Of a stretch of DNA of 64,000 nucleotides, positions 1 through 8,903 are shown piece after piece. The stretch lies in assembly GCF_014145395.1 (NCBI RefSeq), contig NZ_JACHTE010000004.1, positions 248,001-312,000 of the forward strand, read 5' to 3'. Position numbers and translations under genes: made by a program. Source of the stretch: Marilutibacter penaei (GTDB lineage: Bacteria > Pseudomonadota > Gammaproteobacteria > Xanthomonadales > Xanthomonadaceae). Positions within the stretch are counted from its first letter, which is position 1. Each line of letters opens with the position of its first letter. Below the pieces are notes generated by a model that saw only the letters and a program-made list of their open reading frames with translations, did no database searches and was not told the origin of the DNA.

Positions 1-313
1 GGTGGCTGCGCAGTTTGTCGCGCGCGCGCAGGATGGCGTCGGAGGGGTTCGGGGTATAGACGTCCATCAGTTCCAGCTGCCTCAGGACGGCGGACCCGTA
101 ACGGGTGACCGAGGCGCCGATCCGCGGGATGACCGCGTGGTACCCGGCCATCGTCTTTCCCTTGTAGTGCATCTGGAACCCGTCCGAGGCGATGCGCATG
201 TAGCACCTCAACGGATCGAGCACGCGCAGCGAGTGGTTCTGCTCGCGCGCCGCCTCCGCCAGCCGTCGGGTCGAGTACAGCTTGGCGTTGCGCGAAAGGA
301 TCGCAAGTTTCAT
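1..313 (-). CDS. rimK: Ribosomal protein S6--L-glutamate ligase RimK, N-terminal part (cut by window edge)
   Basis: ATP-grasp ligase that adds glutamate residues to the C-terminus of ribosomal protein S6. Only the first 104 codons are present. The start MKLAILSRN and the later segments [12 protein letters not shown] and MDVYTPN match the RimK N-terminal domain; the ATP-grasp core lies outside the window. The ATG at 313 lies 11 nt downstream of the stop of the retropepsin-like gene, so the two are almost certainly co-transcribed. That order fits the rim modules known in Pseudomonas, where a protease-like protein modulates RimK. The family call is secure; the activity rests on family knowledge. 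Confidence 0.9.
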   Translation of the reverse strand, partial: MKLAILSRNAKLYSTRRLAEAAREQNHSLRVLDPLRCYMRIASDGFQMHYKGKTMAGYHAVIPRIGASVTRYGSAVLRQLELMDVYTPNPSDAILRARDKLRSH

Positions 314-324
314 GGAGCTACCGG

Positions 325-786
325 TCAGGAAGAAGGGAGGACGTCCGGCGGACGGCCATGCACGAAGGAGCGTGCCGGATCGACCGTGAACACACGGGCC
401 AGGGAGGTGCGGCCCATCAACATCGGGAACAGCATGCCGGCCCGGTCGGACAGGTTGATTTCAACCTCCCGTTCGATCCCGGCCAGCACCAGGGAGGTCC
501 GCAGGAACACGCGGCGGGTCGTCCGCCCCCCGGAGTCGGTGACCTCGCGTTCGTCCAGGATGGGCGCGACGGCCTCGCGTGCCTGGCCGGCCACCCCCGG
601 CGAGAGCAGGAAGCCGGCCCAGGGGGCACCCTGCTCGAAGAATCGCCACTGGCGATCGACGTGAAGCGTGGACGTCCGGGCCCCGGTGTCGACCTTGGCC
701 TTCACCGCATCCAGGCCCAGCCCCGGCAGCGCCACCCACTCCCGCCACCCCACCACGATCCGTGCGTTCGGCAGGCGCTCGCTCAT
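325..786 (-). CDS. rimB: RimB/RloA-type retropepsin-like protein (formerly 'ATP-dependent zinc protease', DUF785)
   Basis: A 153-residue protein of the family first named putative ATP-dependent zinc protease and now grouped with retropepsin-like aspartic peptidases. A clear Asp-Thr-Gly-Ala motif lies at residues 33-36 ([13 protein letters not shown]), followed by a second half ending in a hydrophobic segment and MLMGRTSL, typical of the fold. I chose the ATG at 786 because the upstream in-frame residues look non-coding and run towards the tRNA gene. It immediately precedes rimK. In Pseudomonas, RimB is a partner of RimK in S6 glutamylation; the same role is inferred here from adjacency and the motif. 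Confidence 0.8.
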   Translation of the reverse strand: MSERLPNARIVVGWREWVALPGLGLDAVKAKVDTGARTSTLHVDRQWRFFEQGAPWAGFLLSPGVAGQAREAVAPILDEREVTDSGGRTTRRVFLRTSLVLAGIEREVEINLSDRAGMLFPMLMGRTSLARVFTVDPARSFVHGRPPDVLPSS

Positions 787-875
787 CGTCGTCTCCCTGG
801 CAGCGATCGGCGGGCGGGACGCCCCTGAACGACAACGGCGACCCCGACCCCAAGGTCGAAGCCGCCGCCTGAAAG

Positions 876-949
876 TGGAGCGGGTGATGGGAATCGAACC
901 CACGCCATCAGCTTGGGAAGCTGAGGTTCTACCATTGAACTACACCCGC
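876..949 (-). tRNA. tRNA-Gly (anticodon CCC)
   Basis: The reverse strand folds as a full cloverleaf: acceptor stem GCGGGTG/CACCCGC, a D-arm, anticodon stem TCAGC/GCTGA around loop TTCCCAA (anticodon CCC), and a GGGTTCGATTCCC T-arm. The discriminator base is U and a 3' CCA is encoded at 876-878, giving 74 nt. It reads the GGG glycine codon. It sits alone, upstream of the rimB-rimK pair and on the same strand. Confidence 0.97.
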
Positions 950-1023
950 ATGGCGCGAAGTCTACGCTGCACCGGGCGCGGCAGGCAATGCGGGCGGCAG
1001 CCGGGCGACGCGCCCGCCCTGGA

Positions 1024-2859
1024 CTAGAACCCCTTGCCCACGCTGACGAAGGCGCTGAGGTTCTCGCTGCCCTCGCGCGCCACCGCGCCGGTCACGCCGA
1101 AATCCGCCTCCAGCCCGGCGAAGCGCGCGCGCGCGCCCAGCAGGACCGTACCGTGGTCGCCGTCGATCTCCAGCCCCGGCACCGCGTATGGCGCGGCGTT
1201 GGGCAGCGACTGCATCCGCGCGAAGGCCTCGGCGCCCTCTTCTTCCTCGAAATCATGCTCCCAGCTCAGGCGCGCATAGGGCCTGAAAGAGGCGCTGGCC
1301 TCGACCTCGACCTGCCAGCCCACGCTGCCGACCAGCGTGTCGAGGTCCTGCCCGGCATAGGCGAGTGACGTCGCCATGTCGGGGTGGTCCTCGACCATCT
1401 CGTCGATCTCGATGGTCTGGGACACCAGCGATGCCACCGGGCCGTGGCGCAGGGCACCGTGCTCGAATTCGTAACCGGCCTGCACCGCGACGGTGAGGTT
1501 GCTGCCATCCGCCTCGCTGCGGTGGCGACGCGTCGCCGGACCCAGTTCGACCTTGCGGTCGAACTCGTAACTGGACCAGGTGTAGCCCAGCTGGCCACTC
1601 ACCCAGGCCCGCTCGCCGCGCCAGCCGAGATAGCCGCCGAGGGTGGTGTCGTCGTAGGAGAACTCCCCGAACCGGCTCCCGAAATCCAGCGACTGGGTGC
1701 CATAGCCGACGAAGCCGCCATAGACCAGGCTGCCGCTGCGCCAGTCCAGGCCCGCCGACAGGCCCGGGCCGTTTCCTTCCGCGTCCACCATCAGGCCGGC
1801 GTCCTCGTCGAACTTCTGGTAGTCCCCGCGGACATCCGCCCACGCACGCATGCCCTCGCTGTCGGGTCGCCCCTCGAGCTGGGCGAACACGCGCTCCGCA
1901 CGCATCGCACCGGTGGTCTCCTCGGCGTGCGGCATCAGCGAGGCCACGCGCGGCGCCTCGATCACCGAAATCGCGTAGTCGGCGATGATCCGATGGGCCG
2001 CGGACGTCGGGTGCACGCCGTCGGCGAACGCATACGTGTCGGCTGCGTCCGGGCTCACGTAGGTGGCCGGGTAGCAGGTGACGGACTGCGCCGTGATCTG
2101 GGGCTGGCAGGCGGTGCCGGTGACGTTGCTGAAGCCGTAGGCGCCGGGATTGCCGGTCACTTCGCGCAGCAGGTTGAAGGTGTCCAGCGGAATGACCCGC
2201 AACCCTGCGGCCGACAGGCCGGAGAACAGGGCGTTGTTGTACGCCACCGAAAGCTGCGTGCCCTGCGCCTGCGCCAGTGCTCCCTGGGCAATGAACGACG
2301 GCGTCACGCCAAGGTCCGGGATGGTGGGCACCAGCACGTAGCGGGCGCCGGCACCCTGGAGCGTCCCGACGAGCCCGACCTGCTGCGTGATCGCGGTCCC
2401 GATGGTGACGTCGGCCGGTGCGCCCGCCGTCACGGCGAACAGGTCGTTGGCACCGCCCCACACCGTGTACAGCGCGTTCGGATCGGCGCGGCCACCGGTG
2501 CTGGCCAGGTAACTGCCGACCTGGGTGCCGATGGACGGGATCGGCCCGAGCGCGCCGCTGGAATCGGTGCCGACGCGGGCACCGCCGACCGCGTAGTTGC
2601 TGCCGCCCTGGTTCGCGGCATAAGCCTCGTCGCCATAGAAATCGGCCAGGTACTCCGACCACACCAGGCCCGGGTTGGTCGTGAACTTGCCGAGGATCGC
2701 CGCGGAGGGGCCGGCCTGCTGCACCAGCGCCGGCCTGAAATACCCGGAATCGGTCAGGCTGTCGCCGAAGAACACGGTCTGCGAGAAGGTCTGGGCGAAC
2801 GCGGGGGCGGCCGCCAGCGCAAGCGCTACGGCCAGGGCGGTACGGGCGGGAGTCTTCAT
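1024..2859 (-). CDS. estA: GDSL esterase/lipase autotransporter (EstA type)
   Basis: A 611-residue type Va secreted hydrolase. Residues 1-22 are a signal peptide cleaved after AFA. The passenger carries the GDSL catalytic blocks: FFGDSLTDSG with nucleophile Ser34, GGAND with Asn138, and DGVH with Asp280 and His283. From about residue 340 the protein becomes a C-terminal 12-stranded autotransporter barrel rich in alternating aromatic/Gly pattern and ending in a terminal Phe (VSVGKGF), the BAM signal. Upstream in-frame codons are ignored because the signal peptide starts at 2859 and an AGGA Shine-Dalgarno precedes it. EstA homologues keep the esterase at the cell surface; the natural substrate is unknown. 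Confidence 0.93.
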   Translation of the reverse strand: MKTPARTALAVALALAAAPAFAQTFSQTVFFGDSLTDSGYFRPALVQQAGPSAAILGKFTTNPGLVWSEYLADFYGDEAYAANQGGSNYAVGGARVGTDSSGALGPIPSIGTQVGSYLASTGGRADPNALYTVWGGANDLFAVTAGAPADVTIGTAITQQVGLVGTLQGAGARYVLVPTIPDLGVTPSFIAQGALAQAQGTQLSVAYNNALFSGLSAAGLRVIPLDTFNLLREVTGNPGAYGFSNVTGTACQPQITAQSVTCYPATYVSPDAADTYAFADGVHPTSAAHRIIADYAISVIEAPRVASLMPHAEETTGAMRAERVFAQLEGRPDSEGMRAWADVRGDYQKFDEDAGLMVDAEGNGPGLSAGLDWRSGSLVYGGFVGYGTQSLDFGSRFGEFSYDDTTLGGYLGWRGERAWVSGQLGYTWSSYEFDRKVELGPATRRHRSEADGSNLTVAVQAGYEFEHGALRHGPVASLVSQTIEIDEMVEDHPDMATSLAYAGQDLDTLVGSVGWQVEVEASASFRPYARLSWEHDFEEEEGAEAFARMQSLPNAAPYAVPGLEIDGDHGTVLLGARARFAGLEADFGVTGAVAREGSENLSAFVSVGKGF

Positions 2860-2905
2860 GGAAGTCCTGTGGGAAGGCGGGCGGGCATCATCGTTCCGCG
2901 ACGTG

Positions 2906-2934
2906 CACATACGCCAGCGGATGGAGATATCCAA
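2906..2934 (-). promoter_or_regulatory. Candidate sigma70-like promoter of estA
   Basis: On the minus strand, TTGGAT (2929-2934) and TATGTG (2906-2911) are separated by 17 bp and lie about 47 bp upstream of the estA start codon. The hexamers are imperfect, so this is only a candidate. Confidence 0.3.
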
Positions 2935-3020
2935 GCACGCCGGCACCGGGGGTTCACGCCGCAGTGCGTCATGGCCCGGCGTCGCTTCACACGGCACGCG
3001 CTTCGCGGGAAAATGCAGGT

Positions 3021-3221
3021 ATGGACATCACGATCAACGGGGAACCGCGCGTGGTGGCGAGCGACGCCACCATCGCCGCGGTGCTGAGCGACGAAGGGCT
3101 GGCCGGGCGACGGGTGGCGGTGGAGGTCAACGGCGAGATCGTGCCGCGTGGCCGGCATCAAGAGCACCGGCTGGGCGAAGGCGACCGGGTGGAGATCGTG
3201 CACGCCCTCGGCGGGGGCTGA
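3021..3221 (+). CDS. thiS: Sulfur carrier protein ThiS
   Basis: A 66-residue ubiquitin-like carrier that delivers sulfur as a C-terminal thiocarboxylate for thiazole formation in thiamine synthesis. The start MDITINGEPR, the VEVNGEIVPR strand and the C-terminal LGGG tail fit the family. The in-frame upstream extension to 2964 is rejected because the native fold begins at 3021. thiG follows 57 nt downstream on the same strand. No TPP riboswitch was recognised in the 160 nt upstream. Confidence 0.92.
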   Translation: MDITINGEPRVVASDATIAAVLSDEGLAGRRVAVEVNGEIVPRGRHQEHRLGEGDRVEIVHALGGG

Positions 3222-3278
3222 CACCGCCTGCGACCATCCGGCGATCGCGTGCCCCCGCCGGGGTGCGATAATGCGCGG

Positions 3279-4073
3279 ATGAATGCTCCCCTTCGTACCG
3301 ACCCGCTCGTCATCGCGGGCAAGACCTACGCCTCGCGCCTGCTCACCGGCACCGGCAAGTTCAAGGACCTCCAGGAAACCCGCGCCGCCACCGATGCCGC
3401 GGGCGCCGAGATCGTGACCGTCGCGATCCGACGCACCAACATCGGCCAGCACCCGGGCGAACCCAACCTGCTCGACGTCCTGCCGCCCGACCGGTTCACG
3501 CTGCTGCCGAACACCGCCGGCTGCTACACCGCCGAGGACGCCGTGCGCACCTGCCGGCTTGCCCGCGAACTGCTCGACGGCCACGCACTGGTCAAGCTGG
3601 AAGTACTGGGCGACCAGAAGACCCTGTTCCCCGACGTCGTCGCCACGCTCGACGCGGCCGAAACCCTGGTGAAGGACGGTTTCGACGTGATGGTCTACAC
3701 CTCGGACGACCCGATCCTGGCCCGCCGGCTGGAAGAGATCGGCTGCGTCGCGGTGATGCCGCTGGCCGCGCCGATCGGCTCGGGACTGGGCGTGCAGAAC
3801 CGCTACAACCTGCTTGAGATCGTCGAGAACGCCCAGGTGCCAATCATCGTCGATGCAGGCGTGGGCACCGCATCGGATGCGTCCATTGCGATGGAGCTCG
3901 GCTGCGACGGCGTGCTGATGAACACCGCGATCGCCGGCGCGGGCGATCCGGTGCTGATGGCCCATGCGATGAAGCTCGCGGTGGAAGCGGGCCGAGCCGC
4001 GTTCAAGGCCGGCCGCATCCCCCGCAAGCGTTACGCGTCTGCGTCCAGCCCGGTGGACGGACTCATCGGCTGA
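3279..4073 (+). CDS. thiG: Thiazole synthase ThiG
   Basis: A 264-residue TIM-barrel enzyme that makes the thiazole phosphate of thiamine from 1-deoxyxylulose 5-phosphate, dehydroglycine and ThiS thiocarboxylate. The Schiff-base lysine is probably Lys106 in VKLEVLGD. The phosphate-binding segments ([34 protein letters not shown]) are all intact. Length is normal. The start at 3279 is preferred to the upstream codon at 3249 because it matches the usual N-terminus. The TGA overlaps the ATG of trmB (TGATG), so translation is probably coupled. Confidence 0.95.
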   Translation: MNAPLRTDPLVIAGKTYASRLLTGTGKFKDLQETRAATDAAGAEIVTVAIRRTNIGQHPGEPNLLDVLPPDRFTLLPNTAGCYTAEDAVRTCRLARELLDGHALVKLEVLGDQKTLFPDVVATLDAAETLVKDGFDVMVYTSDDPILARRLEEIGCVAVMPLAAPIGSGLGVQNRYNLLEIVENAQVPIIVDAGVGTASDASIAMELGCDGVLMNTAIAGAGDPVLMAHAMKLAVEAGRAAFKAGRIPRKRYASASSPVDGLIG

Positions 4074-4819
4074 TGGGCGGAAGCGACGACCGCCCGGGCC
4101 CCGGCAAGGCGCCGCCAAAGCCCTTCACCGTGCACGAAGGCCAGCGCCAGATCCGCAGCTTCGTGTTGCGGCAAGGCCGCTTCACGCCGGCGCAGCAGCG
4201 CGCGTTCGACGAGGCCTGGCCGCGCTTCGGGATCGATTACACCGGCGAACCCCGCGACTTCGACGCCCTGTTCGGCCGTCCCGCGCCGAAGGTGATGGAA
4301 ATCGGCTTCGGCAACGGCGAGGCCCTGCGCTTCGCCGCCCGCCAGGATCCCTCGCGCGATTACATCGGCCTCGAGGTCCATGCGCCTGGTGTCGGCCGGC
4401 TGCTCAATGCGCTGTCCGACGACGGCAGCGACCACGTGCGCATCTACCACCACGACGCGGTGGAAGTCCTGGAGCGCGAGGTCGCGGACGGAACGCTCGA
4501 CGAGATCCGCATCTACTTCCCGGATCCCTGGCACAAGAAGCGCCACCACAAGCGGCGGCTGGTCCAGCGGCCCTTCGCCGACCTGCTGGTGCGAAAGCTG
4601 CGGGACGACGGCCGCTTGCACCTCGCCACGGATTGGCAGGAGTATGCGGAACATATGTGGGACGTACTCGATGCCACCCCGGGACTTCGCAACCGCGCCG
4701 GCATGCGCGGCGCCGTGCCCCGCCCGGCATGGCGGCCACAGACCCATTTCGAGACGCGGGGACAGAAGCTGGGGCATGGCGTGTGGGACCTGCTCTACGA
4801 TCGCGTGGACGCCACGTGA
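4073..4819 (+). CDS. trmB: tRNA (guanine(46)-N7)-methyltransferase TrmB
   Basis: A 248-residue class I SAM methyltransferase that methylates G46 in the variable loop of tRNAs. The SAM-binding glycine loop is [12 protein letters not shown] and the family signature [15 protein letters not shown] is present in the middle. Length is typical. Its ATG overlaps the thiG stop, so a thiamine gene and a tRNA-modification gene share one transcript. Confidence 0.95.
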   Translation: MGGSDDRPGPGKAPPKPFTVHEGQRQIRSFVLRQGRFTPAQQRAFDEAWPRFGIDYTGEPRDFDALFGRPAPKVMEIGFGNGEALRFAARQDPSRDYIGLEVHAPGVGRLLNALSDDGSDHVRIYHHDAVEVLEREVADGTLDEIRIYFPDPWHKKRHHKRRLVQRPFADLLVRKLRDDGRLHLATDWQEYAEHMWDVLDATPGLRNRAGMRGAVPRPAWRPQTHFETRGQKLGHGVWDLLYDRVDAT

Positions 4820-4950
4820 CCCCCTCACGGCTTCGCTCCGGTACGCGGCCACGCACGCCTCACGCGGCCCCCGCCACACTCACCGGGCGGTGGCCGTCGC
4901 AGGCCGTCCGTTCCCCCCGCCCCTGATCGCGACTTCCTGACCCGACCCTG

Positions 4951-6789
4951 ATGGACACCGCGCTGACGCTCACCACCGACATGAAGCTCGTGCTCGGACT
5001 GGTGGGCTTCACGATGGTGATGTTCCTGTTCGAGCGCATCCGCGCCGACGTGGTCGCGCTGGTGGTCCTGGTGATGCTGGGCCTGTCCGGCCTTGTCGCA
5101 CCGGACGAACTGTTCAATGGCTTTTCCGGCCAGGCCGTCATCAGCGTGATCGCCACGATGATCCTCGGCGCCGGACTCGACCGAACCGGGGCGCTCAACC
5201 GCCTGGCCGCATGGCTGTTGCGACGGGCGCACGGCGTCGAACAGCGACTCATGTTGTTGACGGGCGCGATCGCGGGCCTCAATTCGTCGTTCATGCAGAA
5301 CCCGGCGGTGATGGCGCTGTACCTGCCGGTGGCCTCCCGCCTGTCCTCGCGTACCGGCCTGTCGCTGCCGCGGCTGCTGTTGCCGATCGCGGCCGCGATC
5401 ATGATGGGCAGCGCGCTGACGATGGTCGGCAACTCGCCCCTGATCCTGCTCAACGACCTCCTGGTCGCGGCCAACAGCAACCTGCCCTCGGGTGCGGCCA
5501 CGCTGGAACCGCTGAAGATGTTCGCACCGCTGCCGATCGGCCTGACCCTGCTGGCCGCGGCACTCGCCTACTTCCATTTCTTCGGCCACAAGCTCGAGCG
5601 TGAGGACAGCGGCAAGGGCGTCACCCCGGCGCGCACGCAGAGCTATTTCGCGAAGGCTTACGGCATCGAAGGCGATGTGTACGAACTCACGGTGACCGCC
5701 GAAAGCCCGCTCGTGGGCATGTCCCTGGGCGAGGCCGAGGCCCTGCACGGGGCGCCACTCCTGCTGGCACTGAAGAGCGACAACGAAGAACGGCTGGCCC
5801 CGCCGGCGGAAACCCGCATCTGGGTCGGCAGCGTGCTGGGCGCGATGGGGCCCAAGCAGCAGGTCGCGGATTTCGCCCAGAACCAGTTCCTGCGCCTCAG
5901 CTCGCGCCTGCGCAACTTCGGCGACCTGTTCAATCCCAGCCGCGCCGGGATCTCGGAAGCGGTGATCCCGCCCACCTCCGCGTTCATCGGCAAGACCGGA
6001 CGCGAGCTGGAACTGCGCAAGCAGCGCGGGATCAGCCTGCTGGCGATCAACCGCGACAAGACGGTCCTCCGCGAGGACGTGCGCAACCAGCCGTTGCGCG
6101 CCGGCGACATGCTGGTGCTGCACAGCATCTGGACGGACCTCGCCAAGGCCGCGGCCGGCAAGGAGCTGGTGGTCGTCACCGACTACCCGAAAGGCGAGCA
6201 GCGCCCGCACAAGTTCAAGCTGGCGATGGGCATCTTCGCCGTGGCCATGCTGCTGGCACTTTCTTCCCGGCTGCCGGTGTCGCTGGCGCTGATGACCGGC
6301 GTCGCCGGCATGTTGATCGCCGGGGTGATCCACATCGACGAAGCCTACTCGGCGATCAACTGGAAAACCGTCTTCATGATGGCCTGCCTGATCCCGCTGG
6401 GCTGGGCGATGGATTCCAGTGGCGCCGCCGCATGGGTCGCGGGGCACAGCATCGAGCAACTGCCCGATGGCACGCCCATATGGATCATGCAGTTGTTGCT
6501 GGGCCTGTTGACCACCGCGTTCTCGCTCGTCATCAGCCACGTGGGCGCGACCATCGTGGTGGTGCCGCTCGCGATCAACATCGCCCTCGCGGCAGGCGGC
6601 AGCCCGACCGCCTTCGCGCTGATCGTGGCGCTGTCGGCCTCGAACAACTTCATGACGGCGTCCAACCCGGTGATCTCGATGATCTCCGGTCCGGCCGGCT
6701 ATACCGCGAAGGAACTGTGGAAGATCGGCGCACCGTTGTCGCTTGTGTACACCACGATCGCGGTACTGATGGTCAACCTGCTGTTCTGA
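4951..6789 (+). CDS. SLC13/DASS-type permease with central TrkA-C (RCK-C) domains
   Basis: A 612-residue inner-membrane transporter. The N-terminal membrane half (residues 1-205) includes the re-entrant style motifs NSSFMQNPAVMALYLP and GNSPLILLNDLL. A soluble middle part (about 210-410) resembles two tandem RCK_C regulatory domains. The second membrane half ends with a SNNFMTASNPVISM motif and a final helix. Such proteins move sulfate, di- or tricarboxylates or other anions with Na+; the substrate cannot be inferred. It begins 131 nt after trmB and is probably its own unit. Confidence 0.85.
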   Translation: MDTALTLTTDMKLVLGLVGFTMVMFLFERIRADVVALVVLVMLGLSGLVAPDELFNGFSGQAVISVIATMILGAGLDRTGALNRLAAWLLRRAHGVEQRLMLLTGAIAGLNSSFMQNPAVMALYLPVASRLSSRTGLSLPRLLLPIAAAIMMGSALTMVGNSPLILLNDLLVAANSNLPSGAATLEPLKMFAPLPIGLTLLAAALAYFHFFGHKLEREDSGKGVTPARTQSYFAKAYGIEGDVYELTVTAESPLVGMSLGEAEALHGAPLLLALKSDNEERLAPPAETRIWVGSVLGAMGPKQQVADFAQNQFLRLSSRLRNFGDLFNPSRAGISEAVIPPTSAFIGKTGRELELRKQRGISLLAINRDKTVLREDVRNQPLRAGDMLVLHSIWTDLAKAAAGKELVVVTDYPKGEQRPHKFKLAMGIFAVAMLLALSSRLPVSLALMTGVAGMLIAGVIHIDEAYSAINWKTVFMMACLIPLGWAMDSSGAAAWVAGHSIEQLPDGTPIWIMQLLLGLLTTAFSLVISHVGATIVVVPLAINIALAAGGSPTAFALIVALSASNNFMTASNPVISMISGPAGYTAKELWKIGAPLSLVYTTIAVLMVNLLF

Positions 6790-6804
6790 GTGACGCCCGG
6801 CCGC

Positions 6805-7164
6805 TCAGCGCGCGAGCCACACGCCACCATCGCGGACCTCGAGCGCCACCTCGCGCAGGGCATCGCCGCGGCACGGGCCCGCGACGCATTCGCCACGTTG
6901 CAGTTCGAAGCTCGCCCCATGCGCCGCACAGACCAGCAGGCCCTCCTTGCTCCGCAGGAATTGCCCCGGCGCCCAATCCAGGCGACGGCCCGCATGCGGA
7001 CATACGTTCAGCCATGCACGCACTGCATCGCCCTCGCGCATCACCACGAGGGACTCCGCATCGCCATCCAGTACCGCTGCGACCTCCACCAGCGCACCGT
7101 CCGGCAAGGCCGACCACGCGACCAGTGGCGATGCATCGGCGGGAACATGAACCTCGTCACTCAT
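6805..7164 (-). CDS. Rieske [2Fe-2S] domain protein
   Basis: A 119-residue single-domain Rieske ferredoxin-like protein. The cluster ligands are visible as CPHAGRRLDW followed by CAAHGASF, the Cys-x-His / Cys-x2-His pair. No signal peptide or helix is seen, so it should be cytoplasmic and serve as an electron carrier or a NirD-like small subunit; the redox partner is unknown. The start at 7164 is chosen over an upstream in-frame codon because that extension lies in the divergent intergenic region. It converges on the SLC13-type permease. Confidence 0.85.
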   Translation of the reverse strand: MSDEVHVPADASPLVAWSALPDGALVEVAAVLDGDAESLVVMREGDAVRAWLNVCPHAGRRLDWAPGQFLRSKEGLLVCAAHGASFELQRGECVAGPCRGDALREVALEVRDGGVWLAR

Positions 7165-7250
7165 GCTTAACGAATCCCTTACACGGTCACACGGGCATCG
7201 CCCGATACTCCGCCCACGGCGATGTTGCCGCATTGTGTCAGACCCGTTGG

Positions 7251-7544
7251 ATGTCCGCCCAGAGCTTCCGTTTCGACCCGACCTGGTTCCGTTCGCGCGT
7301 CAGCGCAGCCGCCTCTCCCCGCAAGCCGCGCCAGCGGTGGTTGCGTGCCGTCTTCGGAATCGTCGGGCTCGCCGTGCTGCTCGTCCTGGTGATGTTCAGC
7401 GTGGTGCTGGGTGCGGCGATGATCGCGGCGGGCCTGCTGTACCGCCTGTGGCGACGCCGCGGGCAACCGCTGGCACGGGACGCACGCGTGGTCGAAGGCG
7501 AGTATCGCGTGGTGGACGCGCCACGACTGCCGCGCGCCCATTGA
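7251..7544 (+). CDS. Small single-span membrane protein of unknown function
   Basis: A 97-residue basic protein. About residues 30-60 form one strong hydrophobic helix (WLRAVFGIVGLAVLLVLVMF) flanked by Arg/Lys-rich ends, and the C-terminus is soluble. I do not recognise a named family, although short proteins of this type are common in Xanthomonadaceae. It is divergent from the Rieske gene and lies 40 nt upstream of the FAH-family hydrolase, so it may be co-transcribed with it. Confidence 0.65.
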   Translation: MSAQSFRFDPTWFRSRVSAAASPRKPRQRWLRAVFGIVGLAVLLVLVMFSVVLGAAMIAAGLLYRLWRRRGQPLARDARVVEGEYRVVDAPRLPRAH

Positions 7545-7584
7545 ATCCCCGCCGCCCCGCGGCGCCACACCGGAATCCCCCTGC

Positions 7585-8310
7585 ATGGGCGACGTGATCC
7601 AGCCGCCGGCCCCCACGCGCATCCCCGTCTTCGCGGACGGCCGCGACACCGGCGATCGATTCCCGGTGCGCCGGGTGTACTGCGTGGGCCGCAACTTCGC
7701 CGACCATGCGCGGGAAATGGGCGCCAGCGCGCCGACGGACCCGTCCCGACGCGGTCAGCCCACGCTTTTCCTCAAGCCGGCGGATGCGATCGTGAACGGG
7801 GGCGACGTGCACTACCCCCCCGGCACCTCCGATCTCCACCACGAGGTGGAGCTGGTGGTGGCCCTCGGCGAAGATGCGCCACCCGAGCCGCTTTCCGCGG
7901 AAGCCGCAGCGAGGCTGGTATTCGGTTACGCGCTGGGCCTGGACCTGACCCGTCGCGACCTGCAGGCCGCCGCCAAGGCCAAGGGCCTGCCCTGGGATAC
8001 CGGAAAATCCTTCGACGAGGCCGCGCCGGTCGGTCCGCTCGTGCACGCCACCCGCGCCGGTCCGCTGGCGGGTCGGCGCCTGTCGCTCGACGTCAATGGG
8101 ACGACGCGCCAGCAGGGATCGCTCGACGACATGATCTGGAGCGTCACCGACATCCTCCAGTCCCTCTCCACGCTGTATGCGCTGCGGGCGGGCGACCTGG
8201 TGTTCATGGGGACGCCGGCCGGGGTCGGCCCGTTGCAGTCCGGCGACCACTACGAGGCGCGGCTCGATGGCCTGCCGCCGCTGAAGGGACGTATCCTGCC
8301 GCCGCGCTGA
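7585..8310 (+). CDS. Fumarylacetoacetate hydrolase (FAH) family protein
   Basis: A 241-residue FAH-fold metal-dependent C-C hydrolase or decarboxylase. The family signatures are YCVGRNFADHAREMG, FLKPADAIV, the metal ligands in HHEVELVV, the Asp in LDLTRRDLQ, and the C-terminal GDLVFMGTPAGVGPLQSGD. It most resembles the fumarylpyruvate/acylpyruvate hydrolase subgroup. Substrate is uncertain because no aromatic-degradation genes flank it. Confidence 0.88.
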   Translation: MGDVIQPPAPTRIPVFADGRDTGDRFPVRRVYCVGRNFADHAREMGASAPTDPSRRGQPTLFLKPADAIVNGGDVHYPPGTSDLHHEVELVVALGEDAPPEPLSAEAAARLVFGYALGLDLTRRDLQAAAKAKGLPWDTGKSFDEAAPVGPLVHATRAGPLAGRRLSLDVNGTTRQQGSLDDMIWSVTDILQSLSTLYALRAGDLVFMGTPAGVGPLQSGDHYEARLDGLPPLKGRILPPR

Positions 8311-8364
8311 CCTTCCGCCCCCGTTGGGGTAGCCTGTCGGTCCCCTCCAACGGTAGCGGCGCAC

Positions 8365-8778
8365 ATGGGCATGATCTCCGAATTCAGGGAATTCATCGCA
8401 CGCGGCAACGTGATCGACCTCGCCGTCGCGGTGGTGATCGGCGCGGCGTTCGGCAAGATCGTCACCGCACTGGTCGACGGCATCATCATGCCGCTGGTCG
8501 GCGGCCTGACGGGAGGCGCCAGCGTCAGCGACTGGAAGTACGTGCTCACGCCCGCGAGCGTCGATGCCGCCGGGACTGAAGTCGCCGAGGTGGCCGTCGC
8601 GTACGGCGCCTTCATCCAGACGGTCATCGACTTCCTGATCATCGCCTTCGTGATCTTCCTGGTCCTGAAGGGCTACAACCGCCTGAAGAAGAAGGAAGAG
8701 GCCGCGGAGGAAGCCCCGGCCGAGCCGGCCGAGGAGATCGTGCTGCTTCGCGAGATCCGGGACGCGCTGAAGAAGTAA
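8365..8778 (+). CDS. mscL: Large-conductance mechanosensitive channel MscL
   Basis: A 137-residue inner-membrane channel that releases solutes on hypo-osmotic shock. The N-terminal [28 protein letters not shown] helix (gate region) and the second helix ending in [12 protein letters not shown] are typical. The C-terminal [14 protein letters not shown] stretch is the acidic cytoplasmic bundle. Length is normal and the gene looks monocistronic. Confidence 0.97.
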   Translation: MGMISEFREFIARGNVIDLAVAVVIGAAFGKIVTALVDGIIMPLVGGLTGGASVSDWKYVLTPASVDAAGTEVAEVAVAYGAFIQTVIDFLIIAFVIFLVLKGYNRLKKKEEAAEEAPAEPAEEIVLLREIRDALKK

Positions 8779-8903
8779 GCAGCAGGACAGCCCGCACCCG
8801 TCGGGCGTGGCCATGACTTGAGACACCCGGCCGGTGCCGCCGGGGTTGGTATGCTCGGCGTTTCGCCTGTTCCCGGCCACGGCCGGCTCCCGTGGAGACC
8901 CCG

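Noticed and set aside
2860-3020. TPP riboswitch upstream of thiS
   Set aside because: The conserved CTGAGA and related blocks of the THI element are absent.
1384-3087. Long open frame antisense to the autotransporter gene
   Set aside because: Repetitive Val/Gly/Arg/His composition and no motif; the opposite strand has signal peptide, catalytic triad and barrel.
4825-6540. Long Gln/His/Arg-rich frame antisense to the SLC13-type permease
   Set aside because: Typical low-complexity shadow; the membrane protein on the other strand explains the sequence.
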